Shown here in pieces: positions 1 through 5,155 of a stretch of DNA of 7,597 nucleotides; positions within the stretch are counted from its first letter, which is position 1, and every line of letters begins with the position of its first letter. Source of the DNA: Marinospirillum sp. GTDB taxonomy: Bacteria > Pseudomonadota > Gammaproteobacteria > Pseudomonadales > Halomonadaceae. Under the pieces are notes generated by a model. The model made no database searches, had not been told where the DNA came from, and saw nothing but the letters and a program-made list of their open reading frames with translations. The position numbers and the translations under genes are program-made. The DNA lies in NCBI GenBank assembly GCA_007119985.1, contig SKOQ01000061.1, positions 1-7,597 of the forward strand, read 5' to 3'.

Positions 1-227
1 AGAGCAGTAGCGCGGCCAACCCTTTTGCTGAATCCAGCCATGATGAAGCCCATCTCCCTGCCGACGACCTTTCGCTTGAAGATTATTTCGTCCGTTTTGT
101 GCGTGAGAATGAGGATCAGATGAGCGAGACAGAACTCGCTAAAAAGCTGGGTATCTCACGCAAATGCCTCTGGGAAAGACGTCAGCGTTTAGGGATTCCT
201 CGACGCAAAACCAGCGTGACTCGCTAG
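1..227 (+). CDS. cbrB: C-terminal end of NtrC-family sigma-54 response regulator, probably CbrB (5' partial)
   Basis: The frame is open from the window edge (first full codon at 3) to TAG at 225-227 and gives 74 residues. After an acidic linker comes a Fis-type helix-turn-helix, with SETELAKKLGISRKCLWERR at residues 41-60 followed by QRLGIPRRK. This is the DNA-binding end of NtrC-type activators, and the wording closely resembles what I remember of Pseudomonas CbrB. CbrB is the response regulator of the CbrA/CbrB carbon-nitrogen balance system and activates sigma-54 promoters. The receiver and AAA+ domains lie outside the window. The call as CbrB rather than another NtrC paralogue rests on this tail, on pcnB being the next protein gene, and on a sigma-54 promoter driving an A-rich RNA directly downstream. 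No T-tailed terminator follows the stop codon. Confidence 0.85.
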   Translation, partial: SSSAANPFAESSHDEAHLPADDLSLEDYFVRFVRENEDQMSETELAKKLGISRKCLWERRQRLGIPRRKTSVTR

Positions 228-235
228 TTCTCCTA

Positions 236-287
236 TTGTTACCTTAGCACTCAATTCCTGCGACCTCAGGTCGCATCTGGGTAACAA
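236..287. promoter_or_regulatory. Candidate upstream activator (CbrB) sites for the sigma-54 promoter
   Basis: There are two inverted repeats here. The outer one is TTGTTACC (236-243) with GGTAACAA (280-287), perfect 8-nt arms. The inner one is TGCGACCT (259-266) with AGGTCGCA (268-275), perfect 8-nt arms around one central base. As I remember it, the published CbrB target is an inverted TGTTAC/GTAACA pair with a spacer of a dozen or so bases. The outer hexamers match exactly but are 38 nt apart. TGCGAC and GTCGCA each match the half-site in 4 of 6 positions. The four hexamer centres are 22, 11 and 11 bp apart, close to whole helical turns. The block lies about 75-125 bp upstream of the -24 element, a usual distance for NtrC-type activators. 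The inner repeat might instead be a hairpin at the end of the cbrB mRNA. Confidence 0.5.
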
Positions 288-360
288 CCTTTCTCCTGAG
301 CTGTGCCCACCACTCAGCCATCAATCGCAAGCAACTGTTTTAAAAAGACTTTAAATTTTC

Positions 361-376
361 TGGCACGCATCCAGCA
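361..376 (+). promoter_or_regulatory. Sigma-54 (-24/-12) promoter of the CrcZ-like RNA
   Basis: TGGCACGCATCCAGCA has an intact TGGCAC -24 box followed by GC at 374-375. The 12-bp step from the first G of GG (362) to the G of GC (374) is exactly that of the consensus TGGCAC-N5-TTGC. Only the TT before GC is replaced, by CA. With C375 as -12, transcription should start near 387. The activator gene lies just upstream, and the A-rich RNA begins at once downstream. Confidence 0.82.
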
Positions 377-589
377 ATAGACAGATCAAGAAAAACAAGA
401 ACACCACAGGCAGTGAGTTCGAGAACAACAACAACAGAACAACCCGCCTGGCCAGCCCGAACAAAACAACAACAATAGATCAGGCAGGCAAGAGATCCGC
501 TGGCGAGTAAATAAAAATAAAAAGAAGTGCCACGCACAATCGGCATAACAACAACAAGATGATTGGATCTCTGGTCTTTAGTGAAAGCG

Positions 590-630
590 AGCGCTGAGGT
601 TAAAAAACAAAAATAATCACCCTCACCGCT
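590..630 (+). other. Stem-loop in the CrcZ-like RNA displaying A-rich motif 6
   Basis: AGCGCTGAGG (590-599) pairs with CCTCACCGCT (621-630) in nine of ten positions, with one C-C mismatch. The 21-nt loop holds AAA AAC AAA AAT AAT (603-617). This is the strongest example of a motif held in a loop. I paired it by eye and calculated no energy. Confidence 0.6.
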
Positions 631-632
631 TC

Positions 633-661
633 CTGAGCATAACAAAAACAAAAGCGCTCAG
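633..661 (+). other. Stem-loop in the CrcZ-like RNA displaying A-rich motif 7
   Basis: CTGAGC (633-638) pairs perfectly with GCTCAG (656-661). The 17-nt loop holds AAC AAA AAC AAA AGC (641-655). It follows the motif 6 stem-loop after two bases, so the two could stack as adjacent hairpins. Paired by eye only. Confidence 0.6.
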
Positions 662-692
662 AGGCAAGCCCAAGCTAAAGCTATATTGTTTT

Positions 693-761
693 GAATACGA
701 GGTGGTCAGCTACAGGAAAAATAAAAACAAAATGACCTTTTGGCGACTGTGATACGTATTC
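693..761 (+). other. Two-tier stem around A-rich motif 8 of the CrcZ-like RNA
   Basis: GAATACG (693-699) pairs with CGTATTC (755-761), and T692-A762 extends the stem. Inside it GGTCA (704-708) pairs with TGACC (733-737). The apical loop holds AGG AAA AAT AAA AAC AAA (714-731). Paired by eye. A competing small stem, 763-769 with 778-784, borders it. Confidence 0.5.
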
Positions 762-816
762 AGGGCGATTTAGAAATATCTCCCTTAAATGGCAAGGATG
801 CCCAGCAGAACCCCTC

Positions 817-842
817 AAGAAGGCCCTAGGCCTTCTTTTTTT
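817..842 (+). terminator. Rho-independent terminator of the CrcZ-like RNA
   Basis: AAGAAGGCC (817-825) and GGCCTTCTT (829-837) form a perfect 9-bp stem around CTA. A T run covers 836-842. It ends the A-rich transcript before the predicted pcnB promoter, so the RNA is a separate unit and not just a long pcnB leader. Confidence 0.92.
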
Positions 843-870
843 ATGCCGGTTTGAAAACGCATTTCTTGCT

Positions 871-898
871 TTGCCAGCGTCCGACGCTCAGGTAAACT
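871..898 (+). promoter_or_regulatory. Predicted sigma-70 promoter of pcnB-folK with an inverted repeat in its spacer
   Basis: TTGCCA (871-876, 5 of 6 to consensus) and TAAACT (893-898, 4 of 6) are 16 bp apart, so the start would be near 905 with a leader of about 33 nt. The spacer region holds a perfect inverted repeat, AGCGTC-C-GACGCT (876-888), where a repressor could block polymerase. It follows the preceding terminator, so pcnB needs a promoter about here. Confidence 0.5.
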
Positions 899-928
899 GC
901 TGTCTATTTACCGCTCGTCTCATTGATT

Positions 929-932
929 AAGG
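929..932 (+). promoter_or_regulatory. pcnB ribosome binding site, which decides the start
   Basis: AAGG lies 5 nt before ATG at 938. The in-frame TTG at 923 has no purine-rich stretch upstream, so ATG 938 is the better start. Confidence 0.7.
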
Positions 933-937
933 TCAAG

Positions 938-2290
938 ATGCTTAAACGTCTCAAAGGTTTCTTCCAATCCGCTGGCAAGAAAAAAGCCGCGCCCGCTCTT
1001 GAGCGACAGATTCTGCCCCGTGCCCAGCACCCGGTGTCGCGCAGTGAAATTCATGACGGAGCCTTAAAGGTACTCTATCGCCTCCATAACCAAGGCTTTG
1101 AAGCCTATTTAGTGGGGGGGTGTATTCGTGATCGACTGCTTGGCATCCGCCCTAAGGATTTTGATGTCGCCACCAATGCCACACCTGAGCAGGTCCATCA
1201 GATTTTCCGTAACTCACGTTTAATTGGCCGACGCTTTCGTATCGTGCATGTCCGCTTTGGGCGTGAAGTGATTGAAGTCACCACCTTTCGAGGCACACAT
1301 CAACAGCCCAGTCAGGCCCAGCATCAGCAAACCGAAGAAGGGATGCTGCTGCGGGATAACGTGTGGGGCAGTATAGAAGAAGACGCTGCACGCCGTGATT
1401 TCACCATTAACGCCCTGTATTACAATATTGCTGACTTCTCGATTCATGACTTTACTGGTGGATTGCAGGATCTTGAGCAGCGTCAACTGCGCCTGATCGG
1501 CGACCCTGAAACCCGCTATCGCGAAGATCCGGTTCGCATGTTGCGCGCCGTTCGCTTTGCCGCCAAACTGGGCTTTCAGCTGGAAGCTCAAACAGCGGCT
1601 GCCCTGCGTCCCTGCGCCAGCTTACTGTTGCAAGTCGCGCCTGCACGCCTCTTTGATGAAGTTTTAAAGCTCTTTTTATCTGGCAAAGCGGTGGACACCT
1701 TTCATCTGCTGCAAGAGCAGCATCTGTTCCAGTTTCTTTTTCCTGCCACCGCAGAAGCTTTTAGAGAAGACCCATCTAGCCTGCTGCTGGTTGAGCGCGC
1801 CCTCGCCAATACAGACTTGCGGATTGAGCAAGAAAAACCGGTGACTCCGGCCTTTCTCTATGCTGCTCTGCTGTGGCCTGGTGTCAAAATGCGTTTTGAT
1901 AAGAAGCTGAGCGAGGGCTGCCCACCCTTCCCAGCCTTGCAGCAAGCCAGTCAAAGATTGCTTGAAATGCAAAGCCAGCATATTACGCTGCCTAAGCGCT
2001 TTGCCTTCCCAATGCGTGAAATCTGGGATCTACAACTCAAACTCCCCCAACCGCACGGAAAAAAAGCTTGGCAGCTTTTACAGCACCCTCGCTTTCGTGC
2101 TGCTTATGACTTTCTGCTCCTCAGAGAAGAGGCTGGCGAGGCGACTGAAGGCTTTGGTCAATGGTGGACGGCCTTTCAGGAAACCGACACCAGCGGACAA
2201 CAGCAACTGCTCAGCCAGCTGGTGCGTCAGAGTGGTCCAGCACGCAAGAAAAGACGCAAACCAAAAAAGAAAGTGCAGCAGGAGAGTTAG
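938..2290 (+). CDS. pcnB: Poly(A) polymerase I
   Basis: This 450-residue protein belongs to the class II nucleotidyltransferase (tRNA CCA-adding/poly(A) polymerase) family. It adds poly(A) to RNA 3' ends from ATP and so marks RNA for decay by exonucleases such as Pnp, the last gene of this window. LVGGCIRD (58-65) and DFD (74-76) form the catalytic core, D74 and D76 being the likely metal ligands. RRDFTINAL (152-160) and the neck helix EDPVRMLRAVRFAAKL (196-211) follow. The C-terminus is a basic tail, KKRRKPKKK (437-445), typical of PcnB and absent from CCA-adding enzymes. Length is close to E. coli PcnB (about 465). The start is ATG 938, chosen by its Shine-Dalgarno; a 5-residue longer form from TTG 923 is possible. 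The stop codon directly abuts folK. In Pseudomonas too, pcnB follows cbrB and crcZ. Confidence 0.95.
   Translation: MLKRLKGFFQSAGKKKAAPALERQILPRAQHPVSRSEIHDGALKVLYRLHNQGFEAYLVGGCIRDRLLGIRPKDFDVATNATPEQVHQIFRNSRLIGRRFRIVHVRFGREVIEVTTFRGTHQQPSQAQHQQTEEGMLLRDNVWGSIEEDAARRDFTINALYYNIADFSIHDFTGGLQDLEQRQLRLIGDPETRYREDPVRMLRAVRFAAKLGFQLEAQTAAALRPCASLLLQVAPARLFDEVLKLFLSGKAVDTFHLLQEQHLFQFLFPATAEAFREDPSSLLLVERALANTDLRIEQEKPVTPAFLYAALLWPGVKMRFDKKLSEGCPPFPALQQASQRLLEMQSQHITLPKRFAFPMREIWDLQLKLPQPHGKKAWQLLQHPRFRAAYDFLLLREEAGEATEGFGQWWTAFQETDTSGQQQLLSQLVRQSGPARKKRRKPKKKVQQES
2280..2285 (+). promoter_or_regulatory. folK ribosome binding site inside the last codons of pcnB
   Basis: AGGAGA lies 5 nt before ATG 2291. 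It is within the pcnB reading frame, and the pcnB TAG (2288-2290) directly precedes the folK ATG, which suggests translational coupling. Confidence 0.8.
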
Positions 2291-2800
2291 ATGGCATTGG
2301 CATGGATTGGACTGGGGAGCAATCTAGACGACCCCATTAAACACGTCACTCAAGCCCTCGATCAGCTCCATCAGCTAGATCAAACTCACTTGGTCAAAGC
2401 GTCACAACTCTGGCAGAGTCAACCTGTTGGGCCTCAGGATCAGCCTGACTTTATCAATGCGGTGGCACTGATTGAGACCCAACTGGCCCCTTTAGCCTTA
2501 CTACACCAGTTACAAGCATTGGAGCAGGCTCATCGCCGTGTCAGAGAGCGCCACTGGGGGCCACGCACGCTAGACCTGGATCTGCTTGCCTATGAGCAAC
2601 AAGTGATGGCCAGCACTGAATTAACCCTGCCCCATCCTCGCCTCTACGAAAGAGCCTTCGTGCTCAAGCCTTGGGCCGAGCTAGAGGCAGATTGCATCCT
2701 ACCGCCAGGTCAGAGCATTCAGTTTTGGCTGGATCAACTTCCCCAAGCCGCACTGAATGAAGTGTTACCTTTGCAGACAGAGAGCCACGCCACGCTTTGA
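2291..2800 (+). CDS. folK: 2-amino-4-hydroxy-6-hydroxymethyldihydropteridine pyrophosphokinase (HPPK)
   Basis: FolK transfers pyrophosphate from ATP to 6-hydroxymethyl-7,8-dihydropterin, a cytoplasmic step of folate synthesis. The 169-residue protein starts with the family signature IGLGSNL (6-12). The pterin and magnesium site is in RHWGPRTLDLDLL (87-99), where D95 and D97 are the two metal-binding aspartates, with the same numbering as E. coli HPPK. HPRLYERAF (115-123) carries the later conserved block with R121. The start is fixed by a good Shine-Dalgarno inside the pcnB tail, and there is no gap between the genes, so the two are surely co-transcribed. PanB, encoded next, consumes 5,10-methylene-tetrahydrofolate, so its substrate depends on this pathway. 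The protein is intact and shows nothing unusual. Confidence 0.96.
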   Translation: MALAWIGLGSNLDDPIKHVTQALDQLHQLDQTHLVKASQLWQSQPVGPQDQPDFINAVALIETQLAPLALLHQLQALEQAHRRVRERHWGPRTLDLDLLAYEQQVMASTELTLPHPRLYERAFVLKPWAELEADCILPPGQSIQFWLDQLPQAALNEVLPLQTESHATL

Positions 2801-2825
2801 CAATCAGGTTACTAGAGGTAACAAT
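2797..2825 (+). promoter_or_regulatory. Predicted sigma-70 promoter of panBC with a GTTAC-N5-GTAAC repeat
   Basis: A perfect TTGACA (2797-2802) overlaps the folK stop codon. After 17 bp comes AACAAT (2820-2825, 4 of 6). The start would be near 2832, leaving a leader of about 55 nt. The inverted repeat GTTAC (2808-2812)/GTAAC (2818-2822) lies in the spacer and touches the -10 box, an operator-like position. The 8-mer GGTAACAA (2817-2824) also occurs at 280-287 upstream of the CrcZ-like RNA. Confidence 0.45.
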
Positions 2826-2887
2826 CCGCTCATGGCAAGCCAGCCACACGCCGGCCCATCCTCTTTTATCTCACAAGGAAAATCATT

Positions 2888-3679
2888 ATGCAGGCTGTCA
2901 CCCTCAGCACTCTGAAGAAAATGAAGCAAGAGCAACAAAAATTCAGCGTTGTCACCTGCTATGACGCCAGTTTTACTCAGCGCGTGAATGAAGCGGGGAT
3001 CGATGTCATCCTAGTGGGTGACTCACTCGGCATGGTGTTGCTAGGGTATGATTCCACCGTGCCCGTGACCCTAGCCGATATGACTTATCACACCCAAAGT
3101 GTGAAGCGTGCCAATCAGCGCTGCCTGATCATGAGTGATCTGCCTTTTATGCCAGATGCCAGTCCTGAAAAGCTGCTCGAAAACGCGGCAGCACTGATGC
3201 GTGCAGGCGCCCATCTGGTCAAAATCGAAGGCGGAGAATGGCTGGCCTCTGGCATCACCCAGCTGACCCAGCGCGGCATTCCTGTCTGTGCGCACCTTGG
3301 GCTCACACCACAAATGGTGAATCAGCTCGGCGGCTATAAAGTCCAAGGGCGCGGAGAAGCTGGCCAAGCCTTGATTGAGTGCGCCCAAAAACTCGAAGCC
3401 GCTGGAGCCGCCTTGATTCTGCTCGAGTGCGTCCCTAGTGAAATCGGCGCTGCCGTGACTCAAGCGGTCAGTTGCCCCGTTATCGGCATTGGAGCGGGCC
3501 CAGATACCGATGCGCAGGTGCTGGTGTTACACGATTTACTCGGCATTACCCCTGGCAAAACTGCCAAATTTGTTAAAAACTTCATGGCAGAGGCACGCTC
3601 CATCCCTGAAGCACTCAGCCTCTACCATCAAGCCGTTCAATCAGGATCTTTTCCTGCAGAGGAGCACTGTTTTCAATGA
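2888..3679 (+). CDS. panB: 3-methyl-2-oxobutanoate hydroxymethyltransferase (ketopantoate synthase)
   Basis: PanB moves a hydroxymethyl group from 5,10-methylene-tetrahydrofolate to alpha-ketoisovalerate, making ketopantoate, the first committed step to pantothenate. The 263-residue protein has the family's TIM-barrel signatures: VTCYDASF (22-29), VGDSLGM (43-49) with metal ligand D45, SDLPFM (83-88) with D84, VKIEGG (111-116) with E114, AHLGLTPQ (135-142), the probable catalytic base E180 in LLEC, and GIGAG (200-204). The start at ATG 2888 has AAGGAA 7 nt upstream. The gene lies 87 bp after folK and overlaps panC by ATGA (3676-3679). Length matches E. coli PanB (264). An A-rich run of six ARN triplets in the early coding sequence (2925-2942) is noted separately. 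Confidence 0.97.
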   Translation: MQAVTLSTLKKMKQEQQKFSVVTCYDASFTQRVNEAGIDVILVGDSLGMVLLGYDSTVPVTLADMTYHTQSVKRANQRCLIMSDLPFMPDASPEKLLENAAALMRAGAHLVKIEGGEWLASGITQLTQRGIPVCAHLGLTPQMVNQLGGYKVQGRGEAGQALIECAQKLEAAGAALILLECVPSEIGAAVTQAVSCPVIGIGAGPDTDAQVLVLHDLLGITPGKTAKFVKNFMAEARSIPEALSLYHQAVQSGSFPAEEHCFQ

Positions 3680-4539
3680 GTCAGCTGACGACCCTGACCA
3701 CCTTGGCCAGTCTCAAAGCGGAGCTGCGTCAGCTTCGCCAACAAGGCCATACTCTTGCGCTAGTGCCCACAATGGGTAATTTGCATACAGGGCATTTACG
3801 TTTGGTTGAAGAAGCTAAACGTCATGCGGATAAGGTAATCGCAACGATCTTTGTCAATCCACTTCAGTTTGGACCGGATGAAGACTTTGCCAGCTATCCG
3901 CGCACTCTGGCTGACGATCAAGCCCAGCTTGCCAGCGTGGGCTGTGATGTGTTGTTCGCTCCCAGCGCGGATGAAATTTACCCTCATGGCCAGCAGCAGC
4001 TCACCAAGGTCTGTGTGCCTCAGGTCAGTGAAGGCCTCTGTAGCGCCAAGCGCCCAGGGCATTTTGATGGTGTCGCTACGGTGGTGACCAAGCTGTTTAA
4101 TATGGTGCAACCCGATATCGCCTGTTTTGGTCAGAAGGACTATCAGCAGCTCGCCGTGATCCGCAAACTGACAGAAGATCTGAACTTCCCGGTCCAGATT
4201 ATCGGCGTCCCGACCTGCCGTTCAGCTGAGGGGCTGGCTTTGTCTTCGCGCAACGCCTATCTCACTGAAAAAGAGCTAGAGCGTGCACCTAAGCTCTATG
4301 CCACTCTCCAAGCGACTGCACTAAAGCTACAAGAAGGCAAGCTCAACTACCATGAACTCACACACCAAGCCCGTGCGAAGCTCGCTGAGCTAGGCTTCTC
4401 GCCTGAGTATGTGGAAATCCGTGCGCTGGATCTTTCACCTGCTCTCGCCAGCACGCAAGAGTGGGTCATCCTCGCCGCTGCGCGCATTGGCAAGGCGCGC
4501 TTGATCGATAACCTGATTGTGAAAAAACATCAGGCCTAA
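3676..4539 (+). CDS. panC: Pantothenate synthetase (pantoate--beta-alanine ligase)
   Basis: PanC joins pantoate and beta-alanine with ATP, through pantoyl adenylate, to give pantothenate. The 287-residue protein has the cytidylyltransferase-like nucleotide-binding fold. PTMGNLHTGH (31-40) is the HIGH-type ATP motif, RPGHFDGVATVV (126-137) helps to bind pantoate, FGQKDYQQL (151-159) is a conserved active-site block, and LALSSRNAYL (187-196) is the KMSKS-like loop. Its ATG overlaps the panB stop codon by 4 nt, and AGAGGAG (3658-3664) lies 11 nt upstream, so it should be translationally coupled to panB. Pantoate comes from ketopantoate through a reductase (PanE or IlvC) not present in this window; beta-alanine comes from PanD, encoded next. 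The gene is intact and of normal length. Confidence 0.97.
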   Translation: MSQLTTLTTLASLKAELRQLRQQGHTLALVPTMGNLHTGHLRLVEEAKRHADKVIATIFVNPLQFGPDEDFASYPRTLADDQAQLASVGCDVLFAPSADEIYPHGQQQLTKVCVPQVSEGLCSAKRPGHFDGVATVVTKLFNMVQPDIACFGQKDYQQLAVIRKLTEDLNFPVQIIGVPTCRSAEGLALSSRNAYLTEKELERAPKLYATLQATALKLQEGKLNYHELTHQARAKLAELGFSPEYVEIRALDLSPALASTQEWVILAAARIGKARLIDNLIVKKHQA

Positions 4540-4546
4540 CGCATGC

Positions 4547-4575
4547 TGGACTCAGTCAGAGAAAGACTGTATAAA
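4547..4575 (+). promoter_or_regulatory. Predicted sigma-70 promoter of panD
   Basis: TGGACT (4547-4552, 4 of 6) and TATAAA (4570-4575, 5 of 6) have a 17-bp spacer. The spacer is itself an imperfect dyad, CAGTC-N7-GACTG (4553-4569). The start would be near 4582, about 28 nt before ATG. panD may still be partly read through from panBC, since no terminator separates them. Confidence 0.5.
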
Positions 4576-4609
4576 AACGGCCCAGCCGAATGAAAAGAGG
4601 TTTTTAATC

Positions 4610-4990
4610 ATGCAAACTATCCTGCTCAAAGCCAAGCTTCATCAGGCAAGAGTGACTCATGCCGTGCTTGAATATGAAGGTTCTTGTGCGATTGATGGCG
4701 ATCTGCTCGATATGGCTGGCCTTCATGAGTACGAACAAATCCAGATCTACAACATCGAAAATGGCAACCGCTTCACCACCTATATTATTCGTGGCGAACC
4801 TGGTTCAGGCATTATTTCTGTCAATGGCGCAGCAGCACATCTGGCCGATGTCGGCGATCGCGTCATCATCTGCGCCTATGCCAACTACAGTGAATCTGAG
4901 CGTCAGCAGCACAAGCCTGCCTTGATTTACATGGCGGAGCAAAATCGTGTGAGCCACACCAGCAATGCGATTCCGGTCCAAGTGGCTTAA
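4610..4990 (+). CDS. panD: Aspartate 1-decarboxylase, pyruvoyl-dependent
   Basis: PanD decarboxylates L-aspartate to beta-alanine, the second substrate of PanC. It is made as a proenzyme that cuts itself between Gly24 and Ser25; the serine becomes the pyruvoyl cofactor. Both residues are present in EYEGSCAIDGDLL (21-33). Other conserved blocks are YNIENGNRF (47-55), with R54 likely binding the substrate carboxylate and T57 just after it, and NGAAAH (72-77). Length, 126 residues, equals that of E. coli PanD. AAGAGG (4595-4600) lies 9 nt before ATG 4610. The gene is 70 bp after panC and ends at a strong terminator, closing the pantothenate block. No panM/panZ maturation factor is visible here. 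Confidence 0.97.
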   Translation: MQTILLKAKLHQARVTHAVLEYEGSCAIDGDLLDMAGLHEYEQIQIYNIENGNRFTTYIIRGEPGSGIISVNGAAAHLADVGDRVIICAYANYSESERQQHKPALIYMAEQNRVSHTSNAIPVQVA

Positions 4991-5010
4991 GGCATCCGGC
5001 TCTCTTCCCC

Positions 5011-5037
5011 AAGGCAAGCTATAGCTTGCCTTTTTTT
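5011..5037 (+). terminator. Rho-independent terminator after panD
   Basis: AAGGCAAGC (5011-5019) pairs perfectly with GCTTGCCTT (5024-5032) around TATA, and a T run covers 5031-5037. It ends the pcnB-folK-panBCD block. Confidence 0.92.
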
Positions 5038-5050
5038 ATGTCCAAGATCA

Positions 5051-5068
5051 GGCTGGGTATAACCAGCC
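5051..5068. repeat. Inverted repeat GGCTGG-N6-CCAGCC upstream of the thiolase gene
   Basis: It has perfect 6-nt arms (5051-5056 and 5063-5068) around GTATAA. No T run follows, so it is not a terminator. It lies about 105 bp before the thiolase start, where a regulator could bind. The function is unknown. Confidence 0.4.
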
Positions 5069-5139
5069 ATAGTCCCTCAGCCTAAAGTGTGTCATTCTTT
5101 TGTTGTGTGTTACTGCTAAGCTATTACCTTTACCCACCA

Positions 5140-5155
5140 ACCTCAGTGTTGAGGT
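5140..5155 (+). repeat. Hairpin just upstream of the thiolase ribosome binding site
   Basis: ACCTCA (5140-5145) and TGAGGT (5150-5155) form a perfect 6-bp stem with a GTGT loop. It ends 5 nt before AGGAG (5161-5165), so in the mRNA leader it could affect ribosome access or stability. No convincing sigma-70 promoter was found in 5038-5139; the best match, TTGTTG (5100-5105) with TATTAC (5122-5127), is poor. Confidence 0.45.

Larger units (their letters stand above)
387..842 (+). ncRNA. crcZ: CrcZ-like small RNA that would titrate Hfq/Crc
   Basis: The region between cbrB and pcnB carries a sigma-54 promoter at its 5' end and a strong terminator at its 3' end, giving an RNA of about 455 nt (Pseudomonas aeruginosa CrcZ is about 400 nt, from memory). 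It has no convincing reading frame. It contains eight runs of consecutive A-R-N triplets, the motif bound by the distal face of Hfq: 388-402, 424-438, 465-479, 510-527, 547-558, 603-617, 641-655 and 714-731, each of 4-6 triplets. Most of them fall in the loops of short stems, for example 590-599/621-630 and 633-638/656-661. By analogy with CrcZ, CbrB would induce it on poor carbon sources and it would sequester Hfq/Crc, freeing catabolic mRNAs for translation. The identification is by position, promoter and motif, not by alignment. The exact 5' end is inferred from the promoter. Confidence 0.85.

Noticed and set aside
424..558. Repeated (AAC)n blocks, considered as a microsatellite or CRISPR-like array
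   Set aside because: The blocks differ in sequence and spacing, the intervening parts are not equal-length spacers, and the third base varies as expected for ARN motifs.
340..651. Minus-strand reading frame of 103 codons in the cbrB-pcnB gap
   Set aside because: It is antisense to the A-rich RNA: its runs of Val, Leu, Phe and Cys simply mirror the AAC/AAA repeats. It resembles no family I know, and the sigma-54 promoter and terminator point to the other strand.
732..752. Tiny frame MTFWRL in the 3' part of the CrcZ-like RNA with AGGA upstream
   Set aside because: Spacing from AGGA to ATG is 14 nt, the peptide has six residues, and the A-rich stretch is better explained as Hfq motif 8.
923..937. 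TTG start that would add five residues to PcnB
   Set aside because: No Shine-Dalgarno precedes TTG 923, whereas AAGG lies 5 nt before ATG 938 and the product from there begins MLKRL, like the Pseudomonas PcnB start as I remember it.
1220..1591. Minus-strand frame of 123 codons opposite pcnB, and similar overlapping frames opposite or within folK, panB, panC, panD, the thiolase gene and pnp
   Set aside because: They lie wholly or almost wholly over genes with clear family motifs, and they show no recognisable domains or good ribosome binding sites.
2463..2468. TGGCAC inside folK as a possible sigma-54 -24 box
   Set aside because: There is no GC at the required 12-bp step, and it lies in well-conserved coding sequence.
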